A stretch of DNA of 64,000 bases from CAZTUH01 sp964620485 (GCA_964620485.1 CAZUGU010000007.1:22188-86187), one strand, 5' to 3'; shown: positions 36,568 through 47,547, counted from the stretch's first letter. Notes: generated by a model not told the origin, from the sequence alone. Numbers and translations: made by a program.

Positions 36568-37920
36568 ATGCTTAAAAAAATCTTAATTGCGAACCGTGGT
36601 GAAATTGCACTAAGAATTCAACGTGCATGTCGAGAAATGGGTATTAAAACAGTTGTTATATATTCAGAAGCAGATCGTAACACTAAGTATGTTCGTTTGG
36701 CGGATGAATCAGTATGTATTGGGCCTGCTGAATCAAAAAACAGTTATTTAAATATTCCCGCAATAATTGCAGCTGCTGAAGTGACAGATTCTGAAGCGAT
36801 TCATCCTGGTTATGGTTTTTTAGCAGAGAATGCTGACTTTGCTGAATGTGTTGAAAAGAGTGGTTTTATATTTATTGGTCCACATTTTGAAACTATTCGT
36901 CAAATGGGTAATAAAGTAGTTGCTAAACGTATTATGTTCAATGCAGGTATTTCGATTGTCCCAGGAACAGATGGAATCTTATTCGATGATTCCAATTTAA
37001 TATTGGATATGGCTGCCAAAATAGGTTATCCAGTTATTATTAAGGCTGCTTCTGGTGGTGGTGGTCGAGGTATGCGAATAGTTTATAATAAAGAATCTCT
37101 TTTAAAATCTGTCAGATTAACACGTTCTGAATCAGATATTGCATTTAATAGTCCAGAAGTATATATAGAAAAATTTTTAAAAAATCCTCGTCATATTGAA
37201 ATTCAAATTTTAGCTGATGGTAAAGGTAATGCAATTTTTCTAGGTGAAAGAGATTGCTCCATGCAACGTCGTAATCAGAAGATTATTGAAGAATCACCAG
37301 CACCTGGAATTTCTAAATATTATATAGATAACATCGGAAATCTTTGTGTAGCTGTTTGTAAACGAATAAGCTATCGTGGATTAGGAACATTTGAATTTTT
37401 ATTTGAAAATAATAAATTCTATTTCATAGAAATGAATACTCGCATTCAAGTAGAACATCCAGTCACAGAATTAGTAACTGGAATTGATTTAATTCAGGAA
37501 CAAATAAAAATAGCTAGCGGTGAAAAACTTTTACTAAAACAAGACGATATTTTTTTAAATGGACATGCAATAGAATGTCGCATTAATGCTGAGGACCCAT
37601 TCCAATTTATACCTAGCCCTGGCCGTATCACTAATTGGCATGCGGCTGGTGGACCAGGAATTCGTATTGATTCACATGTATTTAATGGATATTTTGTGCC
37701 ACCGCATTATGATTCAATGATTGCAAAAATTATTGCTTACGGTAAAAACCGTGACCAAGCACTAGCTCGTATGCGAGTTGGACTATCTGAAATGGTTATA
37801 GAGGGTGTATCTACAAATATTCCCTTGCATCGAGAATTACTACAAGATATACAATTTCTTAAGGGAGGAATAGATATACACTATTTAGAATATAAAATGT
37901 CAAAACAATCCTGTCTTTAA
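36568..37920 (+). CDS. accC: Biotin carboxylase subunit of acetyl-CoA carboxylase
   Basis: ATP-grasp enzyme that carboxylates the biotin on AccB. Evidence: the N-terminal KILIANRGEIALRIQRA, the glycine-rich loop KAASGGGGRGMRIV, catalytic region FLGERDCSMQRRNQKIIEE, and EMNTRIQVEHPVTELVTGID (metal and bicarbonate site). At 450 aa it is complete. Its stop overlaps the convergent yggT stop by three bases (shared TTAA), which leaves no room for a terminator. Confidence 0.98.
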   Translation: MLKKILIANRGEIALRIQRACREMGIKTVVIYSEADRNTKYVRLADESVCIGPAESKNSYLNIPAIIAAAEVTDSEAIHPGYGFLAENADFAECVEKSGFIFIGPHFETIRQMGNKVVAKRIMFNAGISIVPGTDGILFDDSNLILDMAAKIGYPVIIKAASGGGGRGMRIVYNKESLLKSVRLTRSESDIAFNSPEVYIEKFLKNPRHIEIQILADGKGNAIFLGERDCSMQRRNQKIIEESPAPGISKYYIDNIGNLCVAVCKRISYRGLGTFEFLFENNKFYFIEMNTRIQVEHPVTELVTGIDLIQEQIKIASGEKLLLKQDDIFLNGHAIECRINAEDPFQFIPSPGRITNWHAAGGPGIRIDSHVFNGYFVPPHYDSMIAKIIAYGKNRDQALARMRVGLSEMVIEGVSTNIPLHRELLQDIQFLKGGIDIHYLEYKMSKQSCL

Positions 37921-38477
37921 AGCATCAGTAAAGAAAAAACTAATCTAGTTAAAATCATTAATCCAATTTGAGTTAAAAATAGGACAATGATTGGTGAGAA
38001 ATCGATAGTTGTGTTAGGTAATGATCGACGTACTGGATCTAGTAAAGGTGCTGTCAACATTTTGAGAAGTGACATAATTGGAGACATTGGATTAATCCAA
38101 GATATAATAGCTTGAGCTAATATTAACCACGTTGTTAAATTTAGAATCCATTTAGATATAGTAATAATTGAAACAACAATTAATCTACTAATTAGATTAG
38201 GTGGTACTGGATTACCTAATGAAACTACTAGTATCAAAGTAAGATAGATCAAAGCAACTAGCCAACTGGCAAAAAGACTTGACCAATCTATAATTTTTCC
38301 AGGAAAAATTATCTTTTTTATAGGTAAGATAATCCAATCTGTGATCTGATAAATCGCGCTTGCGAATGGATTGAGAGGATGTAACCTCATTGCATATATC
38401 CAAGTTCGAGTAATAAGGATACTTCCAAAAAGATTAAATGTAATTTCGAGTAAAAATCGTAGAATATCACCTAACAT
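37917..38477 (-). CDS. yggT: YggT family membrane protein
   Basis: Inner-membrane protein with two repeated YGGT domains, each with a pair of hydrophobic helices. Examples are ILRFLLEITFNLFGSILI near the N-terminus and IVVSIITISKWILNLTTW mid-protein. The conserved LDPVRRSLP precedes DFSPIIVLFLTQIGL. I start at ATG 38477 (MLGDILRFLL); the longer frame begins with a TTG. It is 186 aa. The family is linked to osmotic or ion homeostasis and to division-site neighbours, but its molecular role is unproven. It ends on the accC stop. Confidence 0.85.
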   Translation of the reverse strand: MLGDILRFLLEITFNLFGSILITRTWIYAMRLHPLNPFASAIYQITDWIILPIKKIIFPGKIIDWSSLFASWLVALIYLTLILVVSLGNPVPPNLISRLIVVSIITISKWILNLTTWLILAQAIISWINPMSPIMSLLKMLTAPLLDPVRRSLPNTTIDFSPIIVLFLTQIGLMILTRLVFSLLML

Positions 38478-38591
38478 GCAGCATTCCAATTCAAGTCAAG
38501 TTGTTATTGATATAAAATTTTATTGTTTAAAGTTTAGTTATGAAAATTTAGTTTTATTTTTTATAAATATTATTAACAAATATAGTAAAAC

Positions 38592-39662
38592 CTAATCCCA
38601 ACTAAGAGCACTACCTGACTGATAATCAATAACACGCGTTTCAAAAAAATTCCTTTCTTTTCGAAGATCTATCATTTCTGACATCCATGGAAATGGATTT
38701 ATCTCGTTAGGAAATTGTGGTTCGAGACCAATTTGTTGACAGCGACGGTTAGCAATAAACCGCAAGTAGGATTTGAACATAGAAGCATTTAATCCTAATA
38801 CACCTCGTGGCATTGTATCTTCGGCATAAGCATATTCTAATTCAACCGCTTTATGGAATAAAGAATAAATTTCTTCACGAAATTCTACCGTCCATAAATT
38901 AGGATTTTCAAGTTTAATAACATTAATTAAATCGATACCGAAATTACAATGCATGGATTCATCACGTAAAATATACATGTATTGCTCAGCAGAGCCTGTC
39001 ATTTTATTTTGACGACCTAGAGCTAAGATTTGTGTAAAACCAACATAAAAAAATAATCCTTCCATTAAACAAGCAAAAACAATTAGTGACTTCAGAAGAA
39101 TTTGATCAGATTCAAGTGTACCGGTGATAAAACTTGGATTTGAAATAGAATCAATAAATGGTATTAGAAATGCGTCCTTGGCATGAATTGATTTAATCTC
39201 ATTATATGCATTAAAAATTTCTGTTTCATCTAAATCAAGACTTTCCACAATATACTGATAAGCATGAGTATGGACAGCTTCTTCAAAAGCTTGACGTAGT
39301 AAAAATTGGCGACATTCAGGTGCTGTAATATGACGATAAGTCCCTAATACAATATTATTAGCTGCTAATGAATCTGCAGTAACAAAAAAACCGAGATTGC
39401 GCTTTACGATACGTCTTTCCTCTGAAGTTAATCCATTAGGAGATTTCCAAAGTGCGATATCACGTGCCATATTAATTTCTTGTGGCATCCAATGATTGGC
39501 ACAACTTGCTAAATATTTTTCCCAAGCCCATTTATATTTAAATGGTACCAGTTGATTAACATCAGTTTTACCATTAATAATACGTTTATCAGTAATCTTA
39601 ACTCGACTGAATATTTCATCTTTTTCATCAGATTTTTTTTTAGGAATTTTTAGGTCATTCAT
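38592..39662 (-). CDS. nrdB: Ribonucleotide reductase class Ia, beta subunit
   Basis: Supplies the tyrosyl radical to NrdA. Di-iron ligands can be read by spacing: D97 (FFVTADSL), E128 and H131 (FEEAVHTH), with the radical tyrosine Y135 at H+4 in HTHAYQY. Later ligands lie in CLMEGLFFY and RDESMHCNFG. It has 356 aa, complete. It follows nrdA by 27 bases on the same strand. Its usual repressor NrdR survives only as a pseudogene at 53.5 kb. Confidence 0.96.
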   Translation of the reverse strand: MNDLKIPKKKSDEKDEIFSRVKITDKRIINGKTDVNQLVPFKYKWAWEKYLASCANHWMPQEINMARDIALWKSPNGLTSEERRIVKRNLGFFVTADSLAANNIVLGTYRHITAPECRQFLLRQAFEEAVHTHAYQYIVESLDLDETEIFNAYNEIKSIHAKDAFLIPFIDSISNPSFITGTLESDQILLKSLIVFACLMEGLFFYVGFTQILALGRQNKMTGSAEQYMYILRDESMHCNFGIDLINVIKLENPNLWTVEFREEIYSLFHKAVELEYAYAEDTMPRGVLGLNASMFKSYLRFIANRRCQQIGLEPQFPNEINPFPWMSEMIDLRKERNFFETRVIDYQSGSALSWD

Positions 39663-39689
39663 AATATGTAATTTTCAAATAAAACAAAT

Positions 39690-42623
39690 TTATTGACAAG
39701 TTTCACAATCTTCAAAATTAAAATTATTAGATCTTTCGTCTATAGTATATATTCTTTCGTGAGTTAATGATTCAGACAAAATTGAATTATTTTTTGGAAT
39801 ATTAGAAATAACGTTTTCATTAGAATTAACAGAGTTTAATTCACCACCTTGTCCGGTTGATTTTTCAGCACTGGTTGCACCAAGTGTCCGCAAATAATAA
39901 GTTGTTTTTAAGCCACGTCGCCATGCGAGTTGATAAATATCATCTAGTATCTTTCCAGATTTACCAATCATGTAAATATTTAATGATTGAGATTGATCGA
40001 TCCATTTCTGTCTTCTAGATGCGCATTCAACTAGCCAATTTGGTGAAATTTCAAATGCAGTAGCATAAAGTTTTCTTAATTCAATTGGTATACGATTAAT
40101 ACGAGCAAGACTTCCGTCAAAGTATTTGAGATCTGAAACCATTACTGCATCCCATAAGCCAAGATTTTTCAAATCACGAACAAGATACTTATTAATAATT
40201 GTAAATTCTCCAGATAGATTAGATTTTACATATAGATTTTGGAATGTTGGTTCAATACATGCAGATACTCCTACAATATTCGAAATTGTTGCAGTAGGAG
40301 CAATCGCAACACAATTAGAATTTCTCATACCATATTGTTTAATACTGTTACGTAGACTGTTCCAGTCTAGTTTGCTAGATTCATCCACTTCAACATAATT
40401 ACCGCGTTCATTGCGTAACATTTGAATTGTATCTAATGGCAATATACCACGTGACCAAAGTGAACCATTAAATGACTCATAGCAACCTCTTTCTTTAGCC
40501 AGTTCATTAGAAGCTAAATAAGCATAATAAGAAATTATTTCCATGGAATAATCTGAAAATTCAACAGCTTCATATGATTCATATGGTATGCGCATCATAT
40601 GAAGACAATCTTGGAAACCCATAATACCAATTCCAATAGGGCGATGAAGTTGATTTGAATCTCGCGCTTTATCAACTGGATAGTAATTAATATCAATTAC
40701 ATTATCGAGCATACGCATAGCGATCTTAGTTGTTTTTCTAATTTTTTCAATATCCAAGAAATAACCTTGTTTTGTAAGCATCATATGATTGACAAGATTT
40801 ATCGATCCGAGATTACAAACAGCAATTTCAAATTTGTTAGTATTCAGTGTAATTTCTGTACACAAATTTGAACTATGCACAATACCTATATGTTGCTGCG
40901 GAGAACGGATATTGCAAGAATCCTTAAAAGTAATCCATGGATGACCGGTCTCGAATAACATTGATAGCATTTTTCGCCATAATGAAAGCGCTGGTATTTT
41001 TTTAAATAAGGTAATTTCTCCATTATCTATCTTAGACTCGTAATTTATGTATGATTTTTCAAAATCGATTCCATATTTGTCGTGCAGATCTGGGCAATCT
41101 GATGGTGAAAATAGAGTCCATTCACTATTTTCTATAACACGTTTCATAAATAAATCTGGAATCCAATTAGCTGTATTCATATCATGTGTTCTTCGTCTTT
41201 CATCTCCAGTATTCTTACGTAATTCTAAAAATTCTTCAATATCTAAATGCCAAGTCTCTAAATATGTGCAAACTGCACCTTTTCTTTTTCCACCTTGATT
41301 AACAGCAATAGCTGTATCGTTTACAACTTTCAAAAATGGAACCACTCCCTGACTCTGACCATTAGTGCCTTTAATATAACTATGTAATGCACGAACTGGC
41401 GTCCAATCATTACCTAAACCACCTGCATACTTTGCTAGTAATGCATTTTCTTTTATAGCATCATAAATGCCAGAAAGTTCATCAGGAACAGTAGTTAGAT
41501 AACAAGATGAAAGTTGTGGATGCAGCGTACCAGAATTAAAAAGTGTTGGGGTAGAATTCATAAAATTGAATGATGATAAAACATCATAAAATTTAATAGC
41601 ATAAATTTCACGATCTTTTTTTTCTTTTATAGCCAATCCCATAGCAACGCGCATAAAAAATATTTGCGGTAATTCAATTCTTTGACCTTTAATGTGAAGA
41701 AAATAACGATCATATAAAGTCTGAAGACCCAAATAATCAAATTGTAAATCGCGATTGGCATCCAATTTGTTAGCGATTTTATTTAAATTGAAATTTTTTA
41801 ATTCAGGATCAAGTAATTTTTCTTGTATACCAAGATCTATAAATTTAGAAAAATGTTCAACATATCGATTCTTCATTTCTGACTGTAATATTTCTTGACC
41901 TAAAACTTCTTTACGAATTATATGCAGTAATAATCGCGCAGCTACTTGACTATAGGCTGGATCATTTTCTATTTTAGATCGTGCTGATAAAATAGCTGAT
42001 TTAAATACTTCGGAGAATGGTATCCCATCGTATAAGTTTTTGACTGTTTCTTTTAGAATATTTTTAGCATCTTCTGTATCTAAATTTAAATCAATACATG
42101 CAGATTCGATAGTTTTAAGTAATTTATTTAAATCTAGAGGATGTTTTATATTACCGTCCGTAACGTTTAATACTAATTCATCAACCATATTTTGTTTTCT
42201 TTCTTTATTTTCTATATTAATTGCTCTAGCTTGAGCACGTTTCTCTCGATATAAGACATAAGCACGTGCAACATCATATTGACTAGATTGCATCAATGCT
42301 AGTTCAACTTGATCTTGTACATCTTCTATATGAAAAGTTCCACCATTTTGGTTATTACGCATTAACGCAGCAACTATTTGTTTAGTAAGTTTTTCAATCA
42401 ATTCTCTCATATGAGTAGATATAACATAATGTTCCCCGCTAATTGCTAAAAATGTTTTGCTGATAGCAACGCCGATTTTTTTAGGATCAAATCGGACTAC
42501 AGAACCATCACGTCGAATAATATTATAATTTTTCCATTTTTCATGAAATGCACTAGCAGTTTGAGTAGGTGATTCATCGAATTCAGTATTTTTCTGATTT
42601 AGAGCATTAGTTGTATTTTTCAT
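39690..42623 (-). CDS. nrdA: Ribonucleotide reductase class Ia, alpha subunit
   Basis: Catalytic subunit reducing NDPs to dNDPs. The N-terminal ATP-cone (RRDGSVVRFDPKKIGVAI, residues ~37-125) is the dATP control site. The first active-site cysteine is in QLSSCYLTT, the thiyl cysteine in SSNLCTEITLN, and the closing radical region in NSNCVAIAPTATISN. The C-terminal pair CETC re-reduces the active site. It is 977 aa, normal for betaproteobacteria. In the first 250 bases upstream I see no NrdR box, consistent with the loss of nrdR. Confidence 0.97.
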   Translation of the reverse strand: MKNTTNALNQKNTEFDESPTQTASAFHEKWKNYNIIRRDGSVVRFDPKKIGVAISKTFLAISGEHYVISTHMRELIEKLTKQIVAALMRNNQNGGTFHIEDVQDQVELALMQSSQYDVARAYVLYREKRAQARAINIENKERKQNMVDELVLNVTDGNIKHPLDLNKLLKTIESACIDLNLDTEDAKNILKETVKNLYDGIPFSEVFKSAILSARSKIENDPAYSQVAARLLLHIIRKEVLGQEILQSEMKNRYVEHFSKFIDLGIQEKLLDPELKNFNLNKIANKLDANRDLQFDYLGLQTLYDRYFLHIKGQRIELPQIFFMRVAMGLAIKEKKDREIYAIKFYDVLSSFNFMNSTPTLFNSGTLHPQLSSCYLTTVPDELSGIYDAIKENALLAKYAGGLGNDWTPVRALHSYIKGTNGQSQGVVPFLKVVNDTAIAVNQGGKRKGAVCTYLETWHLDIEEFLELRKNTGDERRRTHDMNTANWIPDLFMKRVIENSEWTLFSPSDCPDLHDKYGIDFEKSYINYESKIDNGEITLFKKIPALSLWRKMLSMLFETGHPWITFKDSCNIRSPQQHIGIVHSSNLCTEITLNTNKFEIAVCNLGSINLVNHMMLTKQGYFLDIEKIRKTTKIAMRMLDNVIDINYYPVDKARDSNQLHRPIGIGIMGFQDCLHMMRIPYESYEAVEFSDYSMEIISYYAYLASNELAKERGCYESFNGSLWSRGILPLDTIQMLRNERGNYVEVDESSKLDWNSLRNSIKQYGMRNSNCVAIAPTATISNIVGVSACIEPTFQNLYVKSNLSGEFTIINKYLVRDLKNLGLWDAVMVSDLKYFDGSLARINRIPIELRKLYATAFEISPNWLVECASRRQKWIDQSQSLNIYMIGKSGKILDDIYQLAWRRGLKTTYYLRTLGATSAEKSTGQGGELNSVNSNENVISNIPKNNSILSESLTHERIYTIDERSNNFNFEDCETCQ

Positions 42624-43484
42624 AAAAGTTCCTGCATAAGATGCAAAATGGAAAATAGAAATATTTCTATTATCAAAATAGTAATCTTAGAAATGAAATA
42701 TTTGATTACAATAGAAGTTTATTTTAAGTATTTATTAGAAAATAAATAGGATACGAATATAAGTCGTCAATAAACTTAGATAACAATATCTAATATCTAT
42801 ATAAAATAATTAGAATAATTAGAAAAATCATGCTCTAAATACATAATTATAGATTGGATTGTTATTTTTTATTCGAGATCGACATATATATAAAAACGTC
42901 CTTTAAATATTCTTAACTATTAATTATTAAATTAATAGTTAAGTAAATTAATAGTTTTAATTTTAAGAATCAGAAATATCTGAACGATACATCATTATAA
43001 TATCTTTTATATTTTATTTTTTCGATTTTATTTATTTATTAAGATAATTGTGTCCATCCTTATAATTAGAAATCTAATATCTAATTTCTCTCTAATACAA
43101 CTAATACAACTAATACAACTAAATTAACTCAACAACCTGAATGCAATTTGAATAAAATTCAGAAATCAAAACAATCATTAAAAATGTAGAAGATTTTTAA
43201 TTCTCATTTATAAATCATTTATAAATCTATGATGAAATAAATATCATGCGTTAATAAATGAGATTATTATTGATTCAATCAAGTGCTATTCTAAAATCTA
43301 AAAACTTTTTGATATATTTTAATAAAGTATCATAATTTATATTTAACTAATACGAACAATAGATCCGGATTCATTTAATTTCATGATTTCTGAAGTCTCT
43401 GAAAAACAGTTCTTGCTCAGAAAAAATTATTTTAGAAATATCAAAAATAATTGAAAAAATCATTCAGTTATTTGATTATATAAT
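42624..43484. other. Gene-free gap between nrdA and gltX
   Basis: About 860 AT-rich bases. No gene is supportable on either strand. A 9-base unit (CTAATACAA) is repeated three times exactly at 43092-43118. The nrdA promoter should lie near 42650-42850. Confidence 0.5.
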
Positions 43485-44915
43485 CTATTTATATTCTATA
43501 AATTTATTCTTCAAAAGATATCTATCTAATCGGGACAATGCCGTGGATCTTCCTAACAAAAATAGGATAGAATTTATAGGAGGTGTTTGAATTCTACCAG
43601 TTAATAAAATTCGTAATGGTACAGTAAATTTTGACGTTTCTAATTTATGTTCCACTTTTATAATTTCAATTAATTTAGCAATACATGGTAATGTCCAGTT
43701 AATCTTCTTAGCACGATTTGTAAAATCAATTAATGCATTAATAACTTTAATATTTAAATATTTTTCCTCAATCTCTTCAGCGATAGATTTAAAATCTTCG
43801 TAAAAAATCATTAAATTGTCAGCTAATTCTTCCAATGTTGAAGCACGATATCTAAACAATTCTATTGTATTAGAAATATTTGTAAGATCAGCATTATGTT
43901 TCTTTTTTAGAATATATGGGATTGTTAGTTCTGTTAAGGAAGAATTTTTTAAGTTTTTTATATACTGAAAATTAACCCAATTAAATTTTTTTTGGTCCCA
44001 TTGTGCAGCAGATTTAGAAAGGTGTTGTATGGAAAACCAATCGACAAATTGTTCTCTACTAAAAATTTCATCATTTCCATGACTCCAACCTAGTCTAGCG
44101 AGATAATTAATCATAGCATCCGGTAAATAACCTTTAGCTTTATAATCCATAATATCTGTTGCTCCATGTCGCTTTGATAATTTTTCACCACTTAATCCAA
44201 AAATCATAGGGATATGACCATACTGTGGTATAGGTGCATTTATAGCCCGTAATATGTTAATTTGTCGTGGTGTATTATTAATGTGATCATCTCCACGTAA
44301 TACATGTGTAATATTCATATCCCAATCATCGATTGCTGAGCAAAAATTGTATGTCGGCATACCATTTTCCCGAGCAATAACTAGATCATCTAATTCATTA
44401 TTTTTAAAACTAATAGAACCTTTGACCATATCTTGCCAAGATGTTATTCCATAATTAGGATTTTTAAATCTTATAACTGATTTATGTCCAGTTGGAATTA
44501 TCGGTAACTTTTTTCCAGGCTCAGGTCTCCATATACCATTATAACGTGGTTTCAAGCCAGATACATTGGCTTCCTTACGCATACTTTCAATTTCTTCAGA
44601 AGAGCAATAACAGTGATAGGCTGTGCCATTTTTTAACATTTTTTTTATAATATCTCTATACCGATCTAGACGATTTGTTTGATAAAATGGTCCTTCATCA
44701 GGTTGTAAGTTTAACCAATTTAAACCTTCTAAAATAGACTGATAAGATTTTTCTGATAAACGTTTAGAATCCGTATCTTCTATTCGTAATATAAATGAAC
44801 CATGATAATGACGTGCTAATGCCCAAGAAAATAATGCAGTACGCGCTCCTCCTAAATGAAGAAAACCAGTAGGTGATGGAGCAAATCTAGTTCGAACAGT
44901 GGTAAATGATTTCAT
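43485..44915 (-). CDS. gltX: Glutamyl-tRNA synthetase
   Basis: Class I synthetase for tRNA-Glu. HIGH-type motif FAPSPTGFLHLGGARTA is at residues 11-27 and the KMSKS-type loop is GEKLSKRHGA. RIEDTDSKR and LRGDDHINNTPRQI are specific to GluRS. The zinc-binding region has CYCSSEEIE (a reduced Cys set). At 476 aa it is full length. Its ATG is preceded at 25 bases by a 22-bp hairpin. With glnS present, a discriminating GluRS is expected. Confidence 0.97.
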   Translation of the reverse strand: MKSFTTVRTRFAPSPTGFLHLGGARTALFSWALARHYHGSFILRIEDTDSKRLSEKSYQSILEGLNWLNLQPDEGPFYQTNRLDRYRDIIKKMLKNGTAYHCYCSSEEIESMRKEANVSGLKPRYNGIWRPEPGKKLPIIPTGHKSVIRFKNPNYGITSWQDMVKGSISFKNNELDDLVIARENGMPTYNFCSAIDDWDMNITHVLRGDDHINNTPRQINILRAINAPIPQYGHIPMIFGLSGEKLSKRHGATDIMDYKAKGYLPDAMINYLARLGWSHGNDEIFSREQFVDWFSIQHLSKSAAQWDQKKFNWVNFQYIKNLKNSSLTELTIPYILKKKHNADLTNISNTIELFRYRASTLEELADNLMIFYEDFKSIAEEIEEKYLNIKVINALIDFTNRAKKINWTLPCIAKLIEIIKVEHKLETSKFTVPLRILLTGRIQTPPINSILFLLGRSTALSRLDRYLLKNKFIEYK

Positions 44916-44939
44916 ATGGAATACAAAATGCTAACATAA

Positions 44940-44986
44940 GGAATTATTATTGATTTGAAATATGATTTCAAATCAATAATAATTCC
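44940..44986. repeat. 22-bp inverted repeat upstream of gltX
   Basis: Arms 44940-44961 and 44965-44986 are exact reverse complements with a 3-base spacer. It starts 25 bases upstream of the gltX ATG, so it may be in the mRNA leader or overlap the promoter. Confidence 0.9.
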
Positions 44987-45117
44987 GATTACTATTTCTT
45001 GCTTCTTGCTGTTTAATCGTAAAAAACCGAACAAAATAATATTGTTAATTCAGAAATAAAAGTATGAAAACATATTTAATAATTCATTTTTATAGGTAAA
45101 TATAAATAAAATAAAAT

Positions 45118-45213
45118 AAAACTACAATTTTTTAAAACTACAATTTTTTAAAACTACAATTTTTTAAAACTACAATTTTTTAAAACTACAATTTTTTAAA
45201 ACTACAATTTTTT
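45118..45213. repeat. 16-bp tandem repeat, six exact copies
   Basis: The unit AAAACTACAATTTTTT is repeated six times without a single difference. It lies in the gltX-pmbA gap. Exact identity suggests copy-number change by slippage. Confidence 0.97.
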
Positions 45214-45961
45214 ATCTATCTTCTATATAAGATATAAGGAAAAATAAGGAGAAATAGATAAAAATTTTAAAGAAATTAAATTCGCATTTCTCATATTTTA
45301 TAGCGAAATCAATTTTTGTAAAAGAGAAAAATAAAGAAAAAAAAGTTAAAAAATAATTTTAGAAATAGAGTTGAATATAAATTCATATCAATTGTCTTAT
45401 TATGATCCTAGATAGAAAATATTAAAAATTTTTGATGTCATGTCTTTCAGTAAGACAAAAATGTTCGATTATATCGATATAATTCAGACAAAAATAATGC
45501 CTACCTAAAGTAGATTCATATGTTGAGTAACAAAAACAACAAAAAACAACATGTATCAAGTAATAAAATTACCATCCAATTGGATAATAAAATTAAGAAG
45601 ATTCCATATCTAAGACAGAATATCAATATTGAGAAATTCGCAAAAAATCAAGTCAGACAAGTTGAAAATTTTTGAAAAATATGATTGATTTCTTACTCAT
45701 AAGAATGAGTTATCAATTTGATAATTAAAATATAAAAACTTAGTACAAATTTTATTATTCAGTGAATGAATAATACTTGAAAATAATCTAATTATACAGT
45801 ATATCTAAAAATGGGTATTTGAATAACTTCTTTGGAACTTATTTTTCAATTTTGATTTTAAATTTTCAATAAAATGGTATTTTTCTTACTACTTACTTCA
45901 TGATAGAATACAAAGTTATAGCTAAAAGGTTTTTAATTACGAATATGGATATAATACTGAA

Positions 45962-47329
45962 ATGGTAGATTCTTTTACTACGTCTTTGTCATTAGACATT
46001 AATGAAGAATTACTTAAAAAGCTTGTTAAACAGGTATTGATCTATGCTATTAAGATTGGATCTACCAGTGCATCGGTAGGAATAACTAACAATTTCAGTC
46101 TTTCAGTATCTGTTCGCAATGGCCTTATTGAAACTGTTGAACAGGCTAATAACCGATCACTTAGTTTGACTTTATATTCTGGAAAAAGTTGTGGCTCAGT
46201 ATCTACTTCAGATTTTTCTGATCAATCATTAAATGAAGCGATTAGAGCAGCTTGGAATCTTGCATGTCATACTATTTCTGATCCAGATGCAGGTTTACCA
46301 GATCAAGATGCATTAGCAACGGAATTTCCGGATCTTGATTTGTATCATCCTTGGTATTTATCTACTAAATCTGCTGCTGGAATTGCATATCGTGCAGAAA
46401 AAGCCGCTTTAGATGTAGACTCTTGTATTGATATTGATGATGTTTCAATCAATACATATGAAGGACAATTGATAATTGGCAATACACTTGGATTTATAGG
46501 TGGATATATATATTCAAATCATAGTTTATCTGTTTCGTCAATTGCTAGTAATAATGGCTTAATGCAACGAGATTATTGGTATACAACAAATCGAAATCCA
46601 ATCCTTCTTGAAAATCCAGAATTTGTAGGAAAACGTGCAGCTGAACGCACGATAGCTCGCTTATCTGCACGTCGAATTTGCACCGGCAAGTTTCCAGTTC
46701 TTTTTGAAGCACCAGTTGCTTTAAGTCTTTTGGGTAATTTCGCTCGGGCCGCTAGTGGTACTGCATTATATCGCAAGACTAGTTATCTATTAGGTGCTTT
46801 AGGAAAAAAAATTTTTTCAAATCATATAGATATTATTGAGGATCCCTATATCACTGGTGGTATGGGTAGCGCAGCATTTGATAATGAAGGAGTTCGTACT
46901 CAGAAACGAAAAATAGTTTCAAAAGGTATACTCAAAAGTTATTTTTTATCAACATATACTGCACGCAAATTAAAGATGTTAACTACAGGCAATTCTGGTG
47001 GTGCTCATAATCTTATTATGTATTCAAATAATACTAGTAAATCTGACGATTTTGAATCTATGTTAAAAAAGATGAATACAGGACTTTTGGTAACAGAACT
47101 AATTGGACAAGGTGTTAATTATGTCACTGGAGATTATTCACGTGGTGTATTTGGTTATTGGATAGAAAATGGCAAAATTCAGCATGCAGTTCAAGAAGTT
47201 ACAATCGCAGGTAATTTAAATGACATGTTTCAAAATATTGTTGCTATAGGTTCAGATATAATTTCTCGTGAAAATAAAACAGTTGGTTCCATCCTAATTG
47301 AAAGTATGACTATTGCTGGAAATAATTAA
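45962..47329 (+). CDS. pmbA: PmbA/TldE metalloprotease-like protein
   Basis: Non-catalytic partner of TldD in the TldD/TldE protease, which processes small peptides such as microcins and antitoxins. Family features: N-terminal SASVGITNNFSLSVSVRNGLIE, the ATEFPDLDLYHPW region, EAPVALSLLGNFARAASG and the C-terminal block GVNYVTGDYSRGVFGYWIENG. It is 455 aa, complete. tldD is not in this window. Why a reduced symbiont keeps it is unclear. It stands alone between a long empty gap and rplM. Confidence 0.93.
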   Translation: MVDSFTTSLSLDINEELLKKLVKQVLIYAIKIGSTSASVGITNNFSLSVSVRNGLIETVEQANNRSLSLTLYSGKSCGSVSTSDFSDQSLNEAIRAAWNLACHTISDPDAGLPDQDALATEFPDLDLYHPWYLSTKSAAGIAYRAEKAALDVDSCIDIDDVSINTYEGQLIIGNTLGFIGGYIYSNHSLSVSSIASNNGLMQRDYWYTTNRNPILLENPEFVGKRAAERTIARLSARRICTGKFPVLFEAPVALSLLGNFARAASGTALYRKTSYLLGALGKKIFSNHIDIIEDPYITGGMGSAAFDNEGVRTQKRKIVSKGILKSYFLSTYTARKLKMLTTGNSGGAHNLIMYSNNTSKSDDFESMLKKMNTGLLVTELIGQGVNYVTGDYSRGVFGYWIENGKIQHAVQEVTIAGNLNDMFQNIVAIGSDIISRENKTVGSILIESMTIAGNN

Positions 47330-47547
47330 CTTATGAAAAAAGAATTTTGCTCTACAATTAGTATCATGCATAATCAAAGCTTTGAGAACGCAATAGATGT
47401 ACTAGATTTTATATAGACTATAAAAATAGTAATAATTTTATTATTTTGATAGAACTAGAAAATATTTTTTCTATTCATTTAGATTTGCCACAACTATTAC
47501 AATCATATAAATTTTAGTAATTTATAGGAACATATTTGGAAATTACA

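Larger units (their letters stand above)
44916..45961. other. gltX-pmbA divergent intergenic region
   Basis: More than 1 kb. It holds the hairpin at 44940-44986 and the tandem repeat at 45118-45213. A 51-codon plus-strand frame at 45520-45675 (MLSNKNNKKQHVSS..., ending RQVENF) is basic and Asn-rich, without a good ribosome binding site. I cannot call it a gene. In relatives yjgA is divergent from pmbA; no YjgA motif is visible. Confidence 0.45.

Noticed and set aside
45118..45213. CRISPR array
   Set aside because: The 16-bp units are directly adjacent, without spacers, and no cas genes are present.
45520..45675. 51-codon plus-strand frame, basic and Asn-rich, before pmbA
   Set aside because: No convincing ribosome binding site and no recognisable family; it may be chance or a relic.
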